Positions 33,471-46,014 of a stretch of 64,000 nucleotides of DNA are shown piece after piece (position 1 is the stretch's first letter; every line of letters starts with the position of its first letter). The translations under genes and the position numbers were made by a program. This DNA is from Neoconidiobolus thromboides FSU 785 (taxonomy: Eukaryota; Entomophthoromycota; Entomophthoromycetes; Entomophthorales; Neoconidiobolaceae). The DNA lies in NCBI GenBank assembly GCA_025603075.1, contig MU626346.1, positions 1 to 64,000 on the forward strand, read 5' to 3'. Below the pieces are notes generated by a model. It saw nothing but the letters and a program-made list of their open reading frames with translations, was not told the DNA's origin and did no database searches.

Positions 33471-36400
33471 ATGTGTCCTGTAAAAGACACAAAAAAGAAA
33501 GAAAACCCATTGATCATTGGTAATTATATTACTAGAAATATACTTAAGAGGGTATGCTCTTTAGACGAGAATCCGCTACCTGAAGAGAAAGTGATAAAAA
33601 AAGACGGTAGAGGAAGACCAAAGAAAATCTATAGTTCGGCAGAGAATGGGAAAGGTAACAGCCAAACAGGTTTAAATTTTCGTTTACACTTGCTAACGTA
33701 TTTTAAGTTCACAAGAAACACCCTCTAACCTCAAAGGTATCAAGTGGGGCTAAAAGAGAAGCTTTGAAGGAGATCGAGAATCATGAAATGAACACTGAAA
33801 TAATAGTAACTTATAACATTAACGACGAAGTATTAGTACTAGACCGAAAAGGCATCTGGTGCGAAGCTATTGTCATTAAACAAGAAAGTGATAAGGTTTG
33901 TATTAAATATAAAAATGAAGCGAGCTACAGGAATGAGTGGATAAGAACAGATCAAAATAGGATTAAACCATTAAGCTTTAATGGCGTGGAGGAAACCAAA
34001 AGGCTTGGGAATAGCTCTAGTGGTAAAAGTAGACTTTATTGTACTTAAACTTGTAGCTATTAACTAATAGTTTTTTAGTGATGCCGCTGAAAGCAACGAA
34101 TCAACCCAAAAAAAATATAAAGGAGTTTAAAAAAGCTTTTAGCTTACCTAAAAAAGATCGTGGTAGGCCACGTAAACTTTTGCAAGTAGATAATCAGCTA
34201 AATACTTCAACTAAATACATTAAAAATGAAACTAAACTTGAAAAACCTATCATCCTGGAAGATCCAACCCCTATTCAAAACGTTTCAAACCTCCCATTAA
34301 ACAGCACCATTTCACGAAGTGATGGTTGGACATTATACTGCAATGAATGTAACTCTTTCATCGAACAATACCGATACTATTGCTTAGACTGCAAATCTTC
34401 AACTCTAAATGAAGGTGGAGAAGACTTCGATTTATGCCCTAACTGCTACTTGAAAAAATTTCCAAAAAAACATGAACATCCAAGGTTGTCTTTTGCTGTT
34501 GAATGTTTGATCACTGAGCACAATGTAAACTCCTATTCGCGTAAAAAAGTAGGTGGTAAAATTGGTTACTTTCCTACTATCAATTCAAATTCAAACGAAC
34601 CTTCTGGTACTCAGTTGATTGTTAGTTATGATCAGGATGCAATATTTCCATTGGTAATAGAAGATGGGAATGATAAAGAGATAAAATTGATAGCTCAAAC
34701 AGATAAAGTAAGGAACAAATTACCACCTTCTCTGACTTTGAGGTATAAAAAAGAGATTAAAAAAAGCGTACCTACAATACCTGGTGTCTATCGTTATTTT
34801 CCATTATTTAATAAGCGAAGTTTGCCAAGAAAGATCACGTGTGTGTTTTGTCATGATACTGATAGCCATGTAGAAATTACTGGCGAATTATTCGATATTA
34901 AAAAACCCTTTATCCTCAAACCAGGACCTAAAATGTGGCAAAAATATGCTGCTAGATTACAAAATGGGGAGTTGAGTTATTCAACATTAAAGTATTATTT
35001 TGGTGAAGTTTGGACCAAAGAAATCCATGACTTATTAAAACCGCAAAATAAAAAAGGGCGACCAAAGAAGGGAATTCATAGTTTAAATCCATTTGAATCT
35101 TTAATCAACATGCCCAACTTTTTTTTGGATTTATTTTGGTGTCATATCAATTGTGCTAAATTTGTTGGTCAAGTACTAGTACTTGGAATAAATCCAAGTA
35201 TAAAAAATCCATCTCAGTCAGATATCTATAACATTTCACGATCTGTAAGAGACAGCAATAAACATAAATGTAGTAAATGTAGAGGAATAGGGGCAATGAT
35301 AGGATGTACCAAAGATGATTGTAGTAAATATTATCACTTAAAATGCACCGGGAAATCTATCCAACAATTTTTAAAAGGTGTAGTTTTCTTTTGCCCATAT
35401 CATGAGAGCTTGTATTATGAAAAAGATGCCTTTAATGAATACTTCCATTGTGATCTTTGTCATCTTCCTCTTCCCCTGGATCCAAAATTAGAATACAACG
35501 ATCAAGGGGTACCCGTATTAACAAAAGAAATGCAAAAGGAATTCAAACTTCAGTACGATGAAATGATGAAGCAAAAATTAGAAGAAATAGTTAATATTGA
35601 AGAAGAACCAGATATGAAAATAGATCACTTTAGATTAGACACCTTCTCCGATTTATCTTCTTTAACTTCAATATCTGAAATAGGAGACCAAACATTTCTA
35701 ATGTCAAGCCCAGTGTCAAGTTTAACGGATGTGTCGTGTTTAAATATCCCAGATTGGTTTGAAAGAGATTTGAGTGGATTTAAAGAAACCGATTATGGGA
35801 CAGAGAGTAGAGCGAATAAAAAATCAGAGTTAGGCGTAAAGGAAAATGGTATTCATGAGAATCAAATTGAGATGAAGGATGTTATTCAAGATGTCCTGCA
35901 GTTAGACTTGGAAGCAAATCATATTAATACCAATGGTATTCAAAAGGAAAAGGAAAAATCAAATATGGATATAAATAATATGGATGAAAAATATTGTTTA
36001 GGCAATAATGATACCCTTAATGAAATTGAAACCATGAATGGGAATGGGGATGAGAATAATATTCCAGGTAATATTGATAATAAAAACGACAATAATAATA
36101 GTTTTCAAAATAATATCGAAGGCCCAGATAGCGATAATTCACTATTAAACATGAAACCAATCGAAGCTAAAGAGATGGATTTAGAATATTCTTTTGACAT
36201 GGAAAAAGCAAATGAGCCTTCAATTAATAATTTACATACAATTGAAATTGAAGATGCATTAATTGAAATTGAAGAAGATGAAGATGAAGATGAAGAGGAT
36301 GATAAGTTAGATATCGAAAATTACACTTTAGATCTACACCAAGGTAGTGATATTATTATTGATGATGATGGTCCAATTGAGAAAATTGTTGATATTGACA

Positions 36401-38999
36401 CTAATGAGGAAGAAATAAGTAAGTTTTAAACTATTAATATATTAATAATATGTTTATTAATTTACATTTAGTTACTGAAGAAATTGATATACTCAATAAT
36501 GATAAATTGAAATATAGTTGGTTTACTTGTTTTACTTGTTTAAAGCAAGCTACTTTTTCTTCTTATGACCTTTGTTCTCTGGTAGGAGTTTATTTATTAT
36601 ATATAATTGTGTTCTTAATTAGAATATTTTAGTGTTATCATCATCGATTTGAATTAGTGGAACATGATCATGATAAAGAATCCTTTGTAATCACAGGTAA
36701 AAATCTAAAATTAGTTTAAACTATACATAGTTTACTGGCTATTTGTTATTTTATAGACCAAGATCGAATGCTATTAACATCTACGCGTTCTAAAGTTAGT
36801 TTACCAATTAGAAGTAAATGTTTTATAAGAACCAAATAGATTATTATTAATGTTTTATTTATTTAATAGAGAAAAGAAATGATGAACAAGAGATAAGAAA
36901 TTTAAAAAAGGGCAGAAAAAAATTACAATGTGCTTATTGTTGGTGCGAAAAATCTAAAGTTTGGAGAAAAAGTAATTTAAATAGATTATAGTAATAATAA
37001 ACAATATATTAATACTTTGATAGGCTATTATGGAGTCTTGTTATGCCATCAATGTTTTAGTTCTGGAGAAAAAGGAAAATTAAGAAAAAAAAGACTATCA
37101 AAGAAAAGTAAAGGAAAACAAGATAAAAAGCAATCCAATCAATACAATACAAATACAGAGGAGTATACTCATTTGCCTTATAATACAAGAACAATGTATG
37201 ATCATTATCATTTACCTTTAGATAATAATCAAGCTAAACTATTGGATTCTTATGGACCAAAAGAAAATCAATCATATTCTTTAAATTTGTATTCGACTTA
37301 TTTAGATATACCTGGAAGAGCTCCAAGATGTAAATAATATTATGATTATGTTATACATTTTTATTTGGAAATTAATTGTTTTTCTATTTAGGGGCTTCGC
37401 ATTCTGCTTCAGATTATCATGGTACTTGGTTAGCACAAACAGTACGAAGATCGTTATTAAAATATACTAAACCTGGAGCACTTGTTTTATCTAATTTTTT
37501 AGGTAGAGGCACAGATGCTATTGAATGTTTTTTGAATGGTAGAAAGTAAGAATATATTAGATAAAATAACAGATAAATAACTTTTATTAATACTACATCA
37601 TAATAGATGTATTGGTGTAGATATAAATCCAGTAGCTATAACTTTAAGTCAAAAGAATTGTAGTTTTGCATTACCGCCCAGTTTAAAAATGGATGTTAGT
37701 TTAAGACCATTGATATTACAAGGAGATGCAAGAAATTTAAGTAATTTAAGTAAGATTAATGAATGTAAATTTGATCATATATTATCCCATCCACCTTATA
37801 AAGATTGTGTACAATATTCAACTAATTTAAGTGGAGATTTGTCAAGGATTAGTAACGAGTTGGAATTTCAAAATCAAATGTCATTAGTAGCAAAAGAATC
37901 ATGGAAATTATTAAAAACAAATGGTAGATTAACCTTAGGTATTGGTGATAATCGAAGTAAATGTTTTTATATACCAGTTGGTTATCAAACAATAAGAAGT
38001 TACATGAACATTGGATTTGAGTTAGAAGAATTAATATTAAAAAGACAACGGCAATGTCAAATGTATGGTTTAGGAACTTATCTTTCAGAAAAATTTGATT
38101 TTTTAATCTTAACTCATGAATATATTGCTATATTTAGAAAAAGAAAAAAAGAAGTATCAAAACGAATAGCAGCTATTTTATTATCACCAGAAGATGTATT
38201 ATATGGTAAAGGTATAATTAAAGTAGAATTAATTGCTCACGGAGTACCTAATTATCCAATTAATCGTAAAGAAAACATTATGGGTACAGTATGGCTGTTT
38301 GAAACATCAGAAATTTATTCCTTTGAAAATTTAATACAATCTAGAATGATTGAGAGATTTGCACCAGTAAATAAAAATTGGGAAGAAGCTAAATTAAATT
38401 TTATTTATGAACAAAAATCAGAAATGACATCACCACCCAAAATTAACAATTCTGATAAAAAACAAGAAATTAATGAGTATGAAAGAAAAAGATTAAACCG
38501 AATAAGACAAAATAATCAAATGATGTTAAAATTAGGTTTAAACGTTGATATTAATGATACTACTAATGATGATATTAACCATTATGATTTTATGATGTCT
38601 TTACCACCAAATGAAAAGAATTTATTAGGATTGATTTATATTTCTCATATACCTAACTATTTATTAGCTTCATTTACAATCCCATATTTAAGAAAAACAA
38701 TATTACAAATAATAAGAGAGAATTATGATCGGTTAGATGAAAACGGTTTATTTATTATTGGTATACAAGATTATCGATTACACAAGAAAAATGGGAATCG
38801 ACTAATACCATTAAGTTTATTAGTATTAGAAGATATTATTAGAAATTTTGAATTCAAATTAAAATTAAAAGAATTTATTGTTTGTGTACCAGAAGGTTGG
38901 AAATTATCACCTGATAAATTGGAAAATGGAGATGAAGATTTCAAATCTCATTTACCTATTGTTCATGTGAATTATTATATTCTAGTTAAATCAAAGTAA
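33471..38999 (+). CDS. Chromatin-reader / DNA N4-N6 methyltransferase fusion protein
   Basis: Ten exons: 33471-33654, 33708-34022, 34079-36418, 36472-36581, 36633-36696, 36757-36813, 36870-36971, 37024-37329, 37392-37545, 37607-38999; one open frame of 1674 residues. Order: AT-hook (GRGRPKK, ~46-52); Tudor/chromo-barrel (~96-152); second AT-hook DRGRPRK (~193); ZZ-like finger (~254-300, YCNEC...YCLDC...FDLCPNC); extended PHD-like zinc region (~421-607, CVFCHD...WCHINC...CSKCRG...CSKYYHLKC) with a third AT-hook KKGRPKK; acidic Asn-rich linker (~650-945); second ZZ-like finger (~966-997, CFTC...YDLCSLC); CAYC...CHQC finger (~1044-1067). The methyltransferase (~1155-1420) has DYHGTW, FLGRGTD (motif I), GVDINP, LQGDARNL, SHPPYKDC (motif IV), LGIGDNRSK and THEYIAIFRKRKK, matching bacterial N4/N6 enzymes. 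The last ~170 residues resemble a second, degenerate methyltransferase fold. Likely nuclear, DNA-directed; target base unknown. Confidence 0.88.
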
Positions 39000-39105
39000 A
39001 TAAATTGTCATTAAATAAAATAATTTATTAAAATTATTATTATTTATTTCAAATAAAACTCAATTATAATATATATATACAAATGTTCCTTTATTCTATT
39101 TTATT

Positions 39106-40399
39106 TTATTCTTTAATAACTTCAATATACCAATTATCTTTATCATAACCACTGTTGATCATTTGAAGTTTATTATCCGTTGATAAAACTAATTCTTCTA
39201 ATTCACCTTGTTTAAATAAATGATAATATCTTTGATAAACTTTATCTTCATTATCTTGAGTAAATGATTTATTTAATACCCAAGGCACTAAAACATCTTG
39301 AACATTAGGATCAAAATCTCTTCGACTCTAAACAATTTAAATAGAAAATATTAATAGAAAATAAAATAAAATACTAATCATTATAAAATTAAATTATTCT
39401 AATATTAATATTAACCCTTACCTTTTGTTCTAAGGCCCAAACATAAACTAATAATTTACCGCCTGGTTTAATAATCCTTATTAATTCCTATATTATTATG
39501 AAAATTATATTAATTCAAATTATCTATAAATCCTCTTCCATCTCTTTTTTTTACCTGCACTGCTTTTTTCCTACGTTCATTAGTAGTTAAATGATGAATC
39601 ACTGCTACTGAGATACAAAAATCCTAAATTTTAAAAAAGAATCGGATAATTAATATACTTGAGAATGCTAATCAAATAATAATAATGATAGTATAAAAAA
39701 TACAATATATATAATAATGTGAATTCGAACTTACAAATGCATTATCCCTATATGGAAGGGTTAAGTTATCAGCTACTAAAGCTTCAAAGCCTCGTTCAGA
39801 GCAGATTTCAATGAGATTGGAACTCCTAAATAAAATTCAAGTTTAATTAAATATTATTAATTTCTAGAGTTTCTCTATTTTCTATCCTTAATATTTAATC
39901 TTTATCCTAAGCCTTTACTTTTTTTAAAATAAATAGCATTTAAATATTCAATAAAAATTAACTACAACCTACCTATCACTTCCCATAACCATTAATTTTT
40001 TATTCACTCCCATATATTTTCCATTACCACATCCAATATCTGCTCCTATAGAATGTTCTGGTAAAGAATTTAAAAATCTTTCAATAATGGGCCAAGGCTA
40101 TTAATTTATATTAATTAAATCAATCCATTAATTGAACTTAATTTTATTTATTGTTTTATTTATTATTTTTATTATTTCATATTATACGTTATTATATGTC
40201 TTTGTTTTTATTTGTTCTCATCTTTATTTTGTATAACTATTAATTTCCTTACCTTATATCGTGTATTAGAAAAATGAGATGCAATATCATTATATACTTT
40301 ATGAACATATTCTTCTTCCTGTTTTTGCCTTTCTTTGAATTGGTTTTGATCTATACTTTCTTCAAATGGGGTAGGTACTGGTTTATTTGGATGACTCAT
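39106..40399 (-). CDS. TRM9: TRM9-type tRNA wobble-uridine methyltransferase
   Basis: Six exons on the minus strand: 40253-40399, 39973-40097, 39735-39825, 39555-39623, 39422-39487, 39106-39327; 239 residues (yeast Trm9 279). Hallmarks: [33 protein letters not shown], the AdoMet-binding motif [75 protein letters not shown] and [13 protein letters not shown]. These match Trm9/ALKBH8-type enzymes that finish mcm5U at the wobble position together with Trm112. Intron 1 is 155 nt, long for this genome. The gene converges on the reader-methyltransferase gene (106 bases apart) and lies downstream of SET1 on the same strand. Confidence 0.94.
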
Positions 40400-40650
40400 T
40401 TTACAACAATAAAAAACTAAAATTGAAGGCTTTTAAATTTGAGTGTTTTTTAAATGTTTGGAAATTCAACGAAATTTTAATTCTTGTTAAGGAATACTTA
40501 CTATCTCAAAAATTTACTAATAAACATTTTAAAATAATAGAATTTTATTTATTAAAAATATTTCACCCAAAAATTAGCTCCCCAGAAACAAAAAAATACC
40601 CACACCTATAAAACTCTTCCATGAACTCATACTTGACTAGTGCTTTGAAT

Positions 40651-43600
40651 CTAATTCAAATACCCTCTACACTTTACTGTACCACATAAACATTTAATTT
40701 TATGCTCTTCATCTTCCAGTGGAAACTGATAATCATATGTAATTTCCTCTGCCCTTCTAATATCCGAATTAGCAAAAATAAGGATTCTAAGATTACCATC
40801 AACCATAGTAATTTTAGCTGAACAATTCGGTGTACAAGAATGATTAATAAACCTAGCAATATTACCTTTTGTAGTGGCATCGATAACATACATATCATTA
40901 ACTCGAAAAAGGTAACTAGAATCAATCCCATTTGCTAAATAATGTTTTTCTCGAACATCCGCTAAATGAGATCGTATTAATTCACCTACATATTCAATGA
41001 CTAATTCCCCTTTTTGAATTAATTCAACTGCAAACAAACCCCAATCATGAATACTTGATCGGGCTAATACTATTCGACTAGCTCCATCCTCTAATTGTTG
41101 GGCTAGATTTTGGGCAGTAGAAGAATAGGGAATCCACTTTCCTAAACGATAAGCTTGGCCTCGAATAGCTGCCATCAAACTAAATCGATATTTATATCTT
41201 TTCATGACTTCGGTCACTTTATAATATCCTTGTGTTCTAGCTGATCCTGTGGAATTTTTGGGTAATTCATTAAAATCGGGAAAATTTAATTCATCTTCAT
41301 TATACAAATCAACAAATTCAGAATCTGAAATATCTTCCTCTTCTTCTTTACTTGATTTTCGTTTACTGACTTTATCTGTTAGGTTTTGTTTTGAACTTGG
41401 TTCATTTTTGATATCGTCATTTGGTGATAGTATACTTTCATTATATAAATCCCCTTTTTTATTGTTTTTAATTATTTTCAATATTGATTTATTATCTGAT
41501 TTATCTTCATCATTATTTGTACTTGAAGATAAACCATCATTTATGATTTTATTACCATCTAAGTTACTTTTGATTATTGGAGAATTAAATTGCGATCCTT
41601 TATTATCTTCATTCTCTTTTTTTCTTAAAGAATTACTAATCTTTTTAAATGTTGGTAATCCAGAGGATGGTAATCTTTTATGAAAATTCATTGTTTTCTG
41701 TTCTGTATTTAATTTCGTTTCTGGATTTCGAAATTCATTTAATTTTTGTAATTTTCCAATTAATCGATAGGTAAGAAACCCTTTTGCCAAATCACTTTTG
41801 GAACATCTTTTAGCATTCTTTTTATTCGAAAATATCACTACCCAACATCGATTTTCTTTAGTTACCTATCATAATAAATTAATAATCATAAATAATCATA
41901 TCTATACTGCTTACCTGTGTAGGTGAAAAATCTTTGAAATGCTCCATTAGATCAGCTTCTTTTGCAAGAAACAAAGGTAAAAATTTAGAATCAAAAGCAA
42001 TACAATACTCCACAGGTTCTTTATCCGGCTAATAAATTATAAATTACTTTATTAAAATAAAATAACGCTAAGCTTACTTCTTCTGAATCTTCCGAATCTT
42101 CAACTTTATTCACGGCTTGATTTTTCAAATCCATACAACTACCATTCCTATAACTATCCGCATTTGATTTTTCATTATAGTTGGCTCTTTCAGACCAATA
42201 TTCATTTCTTTTATCATAATCATAATTATCTCTTCTAGAAGAGTTATAAAAATTGGGACGACTACTACGCCAAGGTGAGTTATACCCATCATCATATCTT
42301 CTATTCCTATTATTCCAGCTCTCTTTTGAGTAAGGATAGCCTGGGCTATCCAATCGGTCATCTCTTCTTATATATCTGTTAGAATAACTATCTATATACC
42401 TAGAATTTCGATCACTTTCTCTATCCTTTCTCCAAGGTGAATTTAAATGACTTTTGGATTTAATGTCATTATATTCTTGACTATATCCGGAATACTCTGG
42501 ACTTAATCGATGTTCAAATTTATCTTTTTCATATGTATCTAAATACCTTTTCCTATCATATAGATCATTTTCTTCTAGACTATTTTGTTCATGGTATTTG
42601 GTATCCTCTTCCCTTTTTTGTAAATCATTATAACTGTTCCATGAATTTTTTAATGGTGAGTCTTTGTATGCTTTATAATTTGTATCCTTTTGGTCATATC
42701 CCACTGAATAAGTTGATGTAGTTTCAAAATTTGTTAAAGATTTGGTCATTACAGTTCCATTTTCATAATGTATTTTAAATTCTTTGGACTCGGCAGGTAT
42801 ACTCGATTCATTCGACGTGTCATTTGATCCATTCTTTTTATTATTTGCAAAAGTTTGATAGTCAATATCATTATCTTGGTTATTTTTTAAAATATTCGTG
42901 TCGTTATCTTGTAATTTCATATCATTCGATATTGCGTGACTACTTTGTTCATCTAAGCTTTTACTTTTTTTACTTGGATTAGTTTCTACCTCTTTTTCAA
43001 ATATATCACCTATTTGAGTCACTATTCTTCCTTCAATATTCTGAGCTTCTGGTATAGTTGAATGTTTTTGTTCATTGCTTTCAACACGGGAAGTATTTGT
43101 TATGCTTTCACCCTGGTTATAATTGACTTCACTCTTTTTGTTATATGAACTATGGCTCTTTGCATCTTCGAAAATCTGATGTTTGTTGACATTCATAATA
43201 TGAGCAAAATGAGAGCTCATCTTCTCTCTTTGTATCTCTACTTCATTATTAAATAGTTCGCCTCTAGGGTCCATTCGAACTTTCAACTCGGAATCTTCGA
43301 TAAAAATTGGCCTTTGACAACTAATAGCTAAATTAACAGAATAAGCACTTTCAGGATCCAATAAAGAACCAGTACCATAAACTATCTTAGCAACTCCAAG
43401 ACTTGAATAAGTGAAGTTACATCGCGGCATTTCAATCTTCAATATATTACCAAAGTTTACAAATTTCTTAGCTAATTGTTCTGACGATACAGACAACGGT
43501 ATATTCGTTACTAATATACTACTCGCTTCAAAAGGCCCTATCGTGTTTTGATCTTGCTAACTAAGATTAGTTTGGGTTCTTTTAAATTATGAGTAATAAT

Positions 43601-43973
43601 AGTTTACTTGTAAACAAACTTCAGATAAAAAAGTCAAGTAGCTTTGTTTGTATGCAAAGTTCACTAGCCGTATTGGTCGATTTTTTATTAGTCTTGGGTC
43701 TTCAATGGTTGAATCTATCTTCCAGTCATCTTCAACATCAATTATCTTTTTATGGACAGTAACTTGAGTTACTTGAGTTTCGATTTCTAAATCCGTTGTT
43801 TTCTCTTGATTTAAATCATGTTCTATCTTCCTATCTTTTAAGCTTAGAGGATCTTCTTTTTTCACCGTGGTATCAGTGATCTCTAAGGTTGGTTCACTGG
43901 GTTTTCCAGTTTCATTATTTTTGATTAAAGTTTCATTACTTTCTTCTTCTTTCCTTCGGTTTTCAAGCTCCAT
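40651..43973 (-). CDS. SET1: SET1 histone H3 lysine-4 methyltransferase
   Basis: Four exons on the minus strand: 43608-43973, 42078-43556, 41915-42028, 40651-41865; 1057 residues (yeast Set1 1080). Residues 1-120 are charged; an RRM-like fold follows (SSILVTNIPLSVSSEQLAKK, FGNILKIEMPR). A long Ser/Asn/Tyr-rich disordered stretch (~250-600) includes a Tyr/Arg/Asp-rich run. Exons 3-4 hold the second Set1 RNA-binding module (EYCIAFDSKFLPLFLAKEAD, CWVVIFSNKKNAKRC). The N-SET trace is GSARTQGYYKV. The SET domain (~914-1040) has SSIHDWGLFAVELIQKGELV, IEYVGELIRSHLADVREKHY, GNIARFINHSCTPNC and EEITYDYQFP; the post-SET ends CLCGTVKCRGYLN. Catalytic subunit of COMPASS. The stretch between N-SET and SET (YRFSLMAAIRGQAYRLGKW) differs from the usual FGxxxxDLLKxNQLK block. 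Confidence 0.95.
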
Positions 43974-46014
43974 TTACAATTTTAAAATTTTGTTAGTAAA
44001 ATAAGAAAGGCAATGTCACTCTATTTTTAAGTTGCTTAAAAATGCATTGAAATTTTTAGCAAATATGTAGATGGTAAGCTTGGATTTTGGTCAAACCTTT
44101 TGTAGTTATCAATTACTGAGTCAATAGTATTATAACGTTCTCCTTCACTGTGAAATTTTAAAAATAACATACTTGATAAGGACAAAAAAAAGATATGTTT
44201 TTATAAGCGGTTTAAGCTTTTCAATATAATAATTCACCGGTTTAAAATTTCAAACTCCATAAATCTCTCCTTTATTTTGTAAAAAAAGCATTACAATTTT
44301 TGTAGTTTTAAATGCTATTATCATGATACCATTTATACTATTTGTATAATTTGAAGATAGATAGAAAGTATATTTAAGTAGCAAGGTCTTAATATTAAAG
44401 AACATAAAACATAAAGCATAAAGTATAAAGCATGTTAAAAACTAATATTATAAATAAATAGAACTATAATGATTATGTTAATATTTCGGGGTAAATCTAT
44501 GTTTTATAATGAGAAAGAGGTTATTGTACAATAATTAGTATCGACTATTAATACGCTTGATAATTTCGTAAAAATTACTTTTAAAACCACATTATCTATT
44601 TTTATCACTTATTTTACTAGAGTCTTATATCAATATTATAATTGTTTATCTGTAATTGAAATCGTAAATGAATTTTTTATTAATGAAATTTTAAACTCAG
44701 ATTAGAAATAATCTAAAAGCTTAATTTTAAAACTAATAGACCAATTTTTTATCTATAATTCTGTACAAACTATTATTATCAAAATAAACATTACTACCAT
44801 ACTTGACATATTTAGCATGTTTATATCCAAAAAAGCGCCATCTTCACTATTTAAAATGTAACCTTTTTTCTTTATTAAATTTTAAGTTAATTGTTTGAAT
44901 ATCTGAAGTTTTAAATTTCTTCATTTTCTTTAAAACTAAAAAATCGTATCATTAACAAAACATTACTCAATTTCATTAAATTTAAAACAACAGATTAAAA
45001 ACTCAATAGAATGACACAATAGTTATAGTAGAAACAAGGTGTGTTTGTTGTCATTTGAATGATGGTTAAATGACAAATTACATTTGTATTTAGTTGACTT
45101 CATTTTAATTTGTATTTGATCTCTTTTGAACGAATTTAAGGGTTTTATTTTAGGTCACAGTTCTTAAATTTACTCAAAAGAAATTAAATGCAAATTAAAA
45201 AGAGCGAAAGACGTATAAATTCTAGTTCTTAGTAATATTTGATAACTTTTTTCATAAAAGATAAGATTAAACAAATAATGTTTTGACTATTATTTGGCTG
45301 TGGTAAGGTTTTATAAATTATAAACATGGCGTAGACGGTATAGATGATGATGGCTGTTATGTTTACTATTACTAGCATTTTAGCGTATTAAAATAATAAT
45401 TAACTATTTATGGAATAAAAAATTACAGTTGATACTATATTGTTATTATCATGTTAGATAAAAAAGTATAAAAATATGATCAATTTTAACCTCCTATTTT
45501 ATTACTAAAAAAACCCAGCCAAAAAATAGAACCTTTTATTTTATTATTTCCATAACCCAAACAAGCAAAACTTAAAAAAAAGAGTAAATTCTACTTATTT
45601 GGTTGATCAGGAGCTAATTAACCAATAATAAATCAAAATAAATTAAAAACTAAATTAATTTTGAAACTTTATAATTTACTTTAGTTAATATTTACTTAAT
45701 TTAATTTCATTTTATAAGGTAGGAATAAAGGATACTATTATTTCAGGAGTATATCAATTACAATAAAAACAAAGAAGTTGAATAAAAGTGTTCAATTATT
45801 AGTATTTTGATCATATATAAGATACATTCAAACCCAACATAATATAGTGGAACAAATTAACACGAAAGGATACATAAATACAAAAGAAAAGTCAATAATC
45901 AACGATTAGCTATATCTAAAATAACTCGTTTTAAAGAGTAATTATTAATAAAGTTCCATTTAGCTTTAGGCCATCTAACCAAAAAAATCAAAAAAGGATT
46001 CACCATCAGTTAGA
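43974..46014. promoter_or_regulatory. Two-kb divergent intergenic region SET1 / ABCC
   Basis: AT-rich with many short A and T runs. No frame with coding character, no element copies, no RNA gene recognised. Contains a short run of near-repeats ACATAAAACATAAAGCATAA (about 44402-44425). Confidence 0.4.

Noticed and set aside
33471-36418. PHD/ZZ protein and methyltransferase as two separate genes
   Set aside because: Seven downstream introns all close in phase, complete two zinc-finger motifs across junctions, and there is no stop or promoter-size gap between the parts.
41249-41683. 144-codon plus-strand frame inside SET1
   Set aside because: Antisense to a Ser/Asn/Asp-rich disordered coding region; composition explains the lack of stops.
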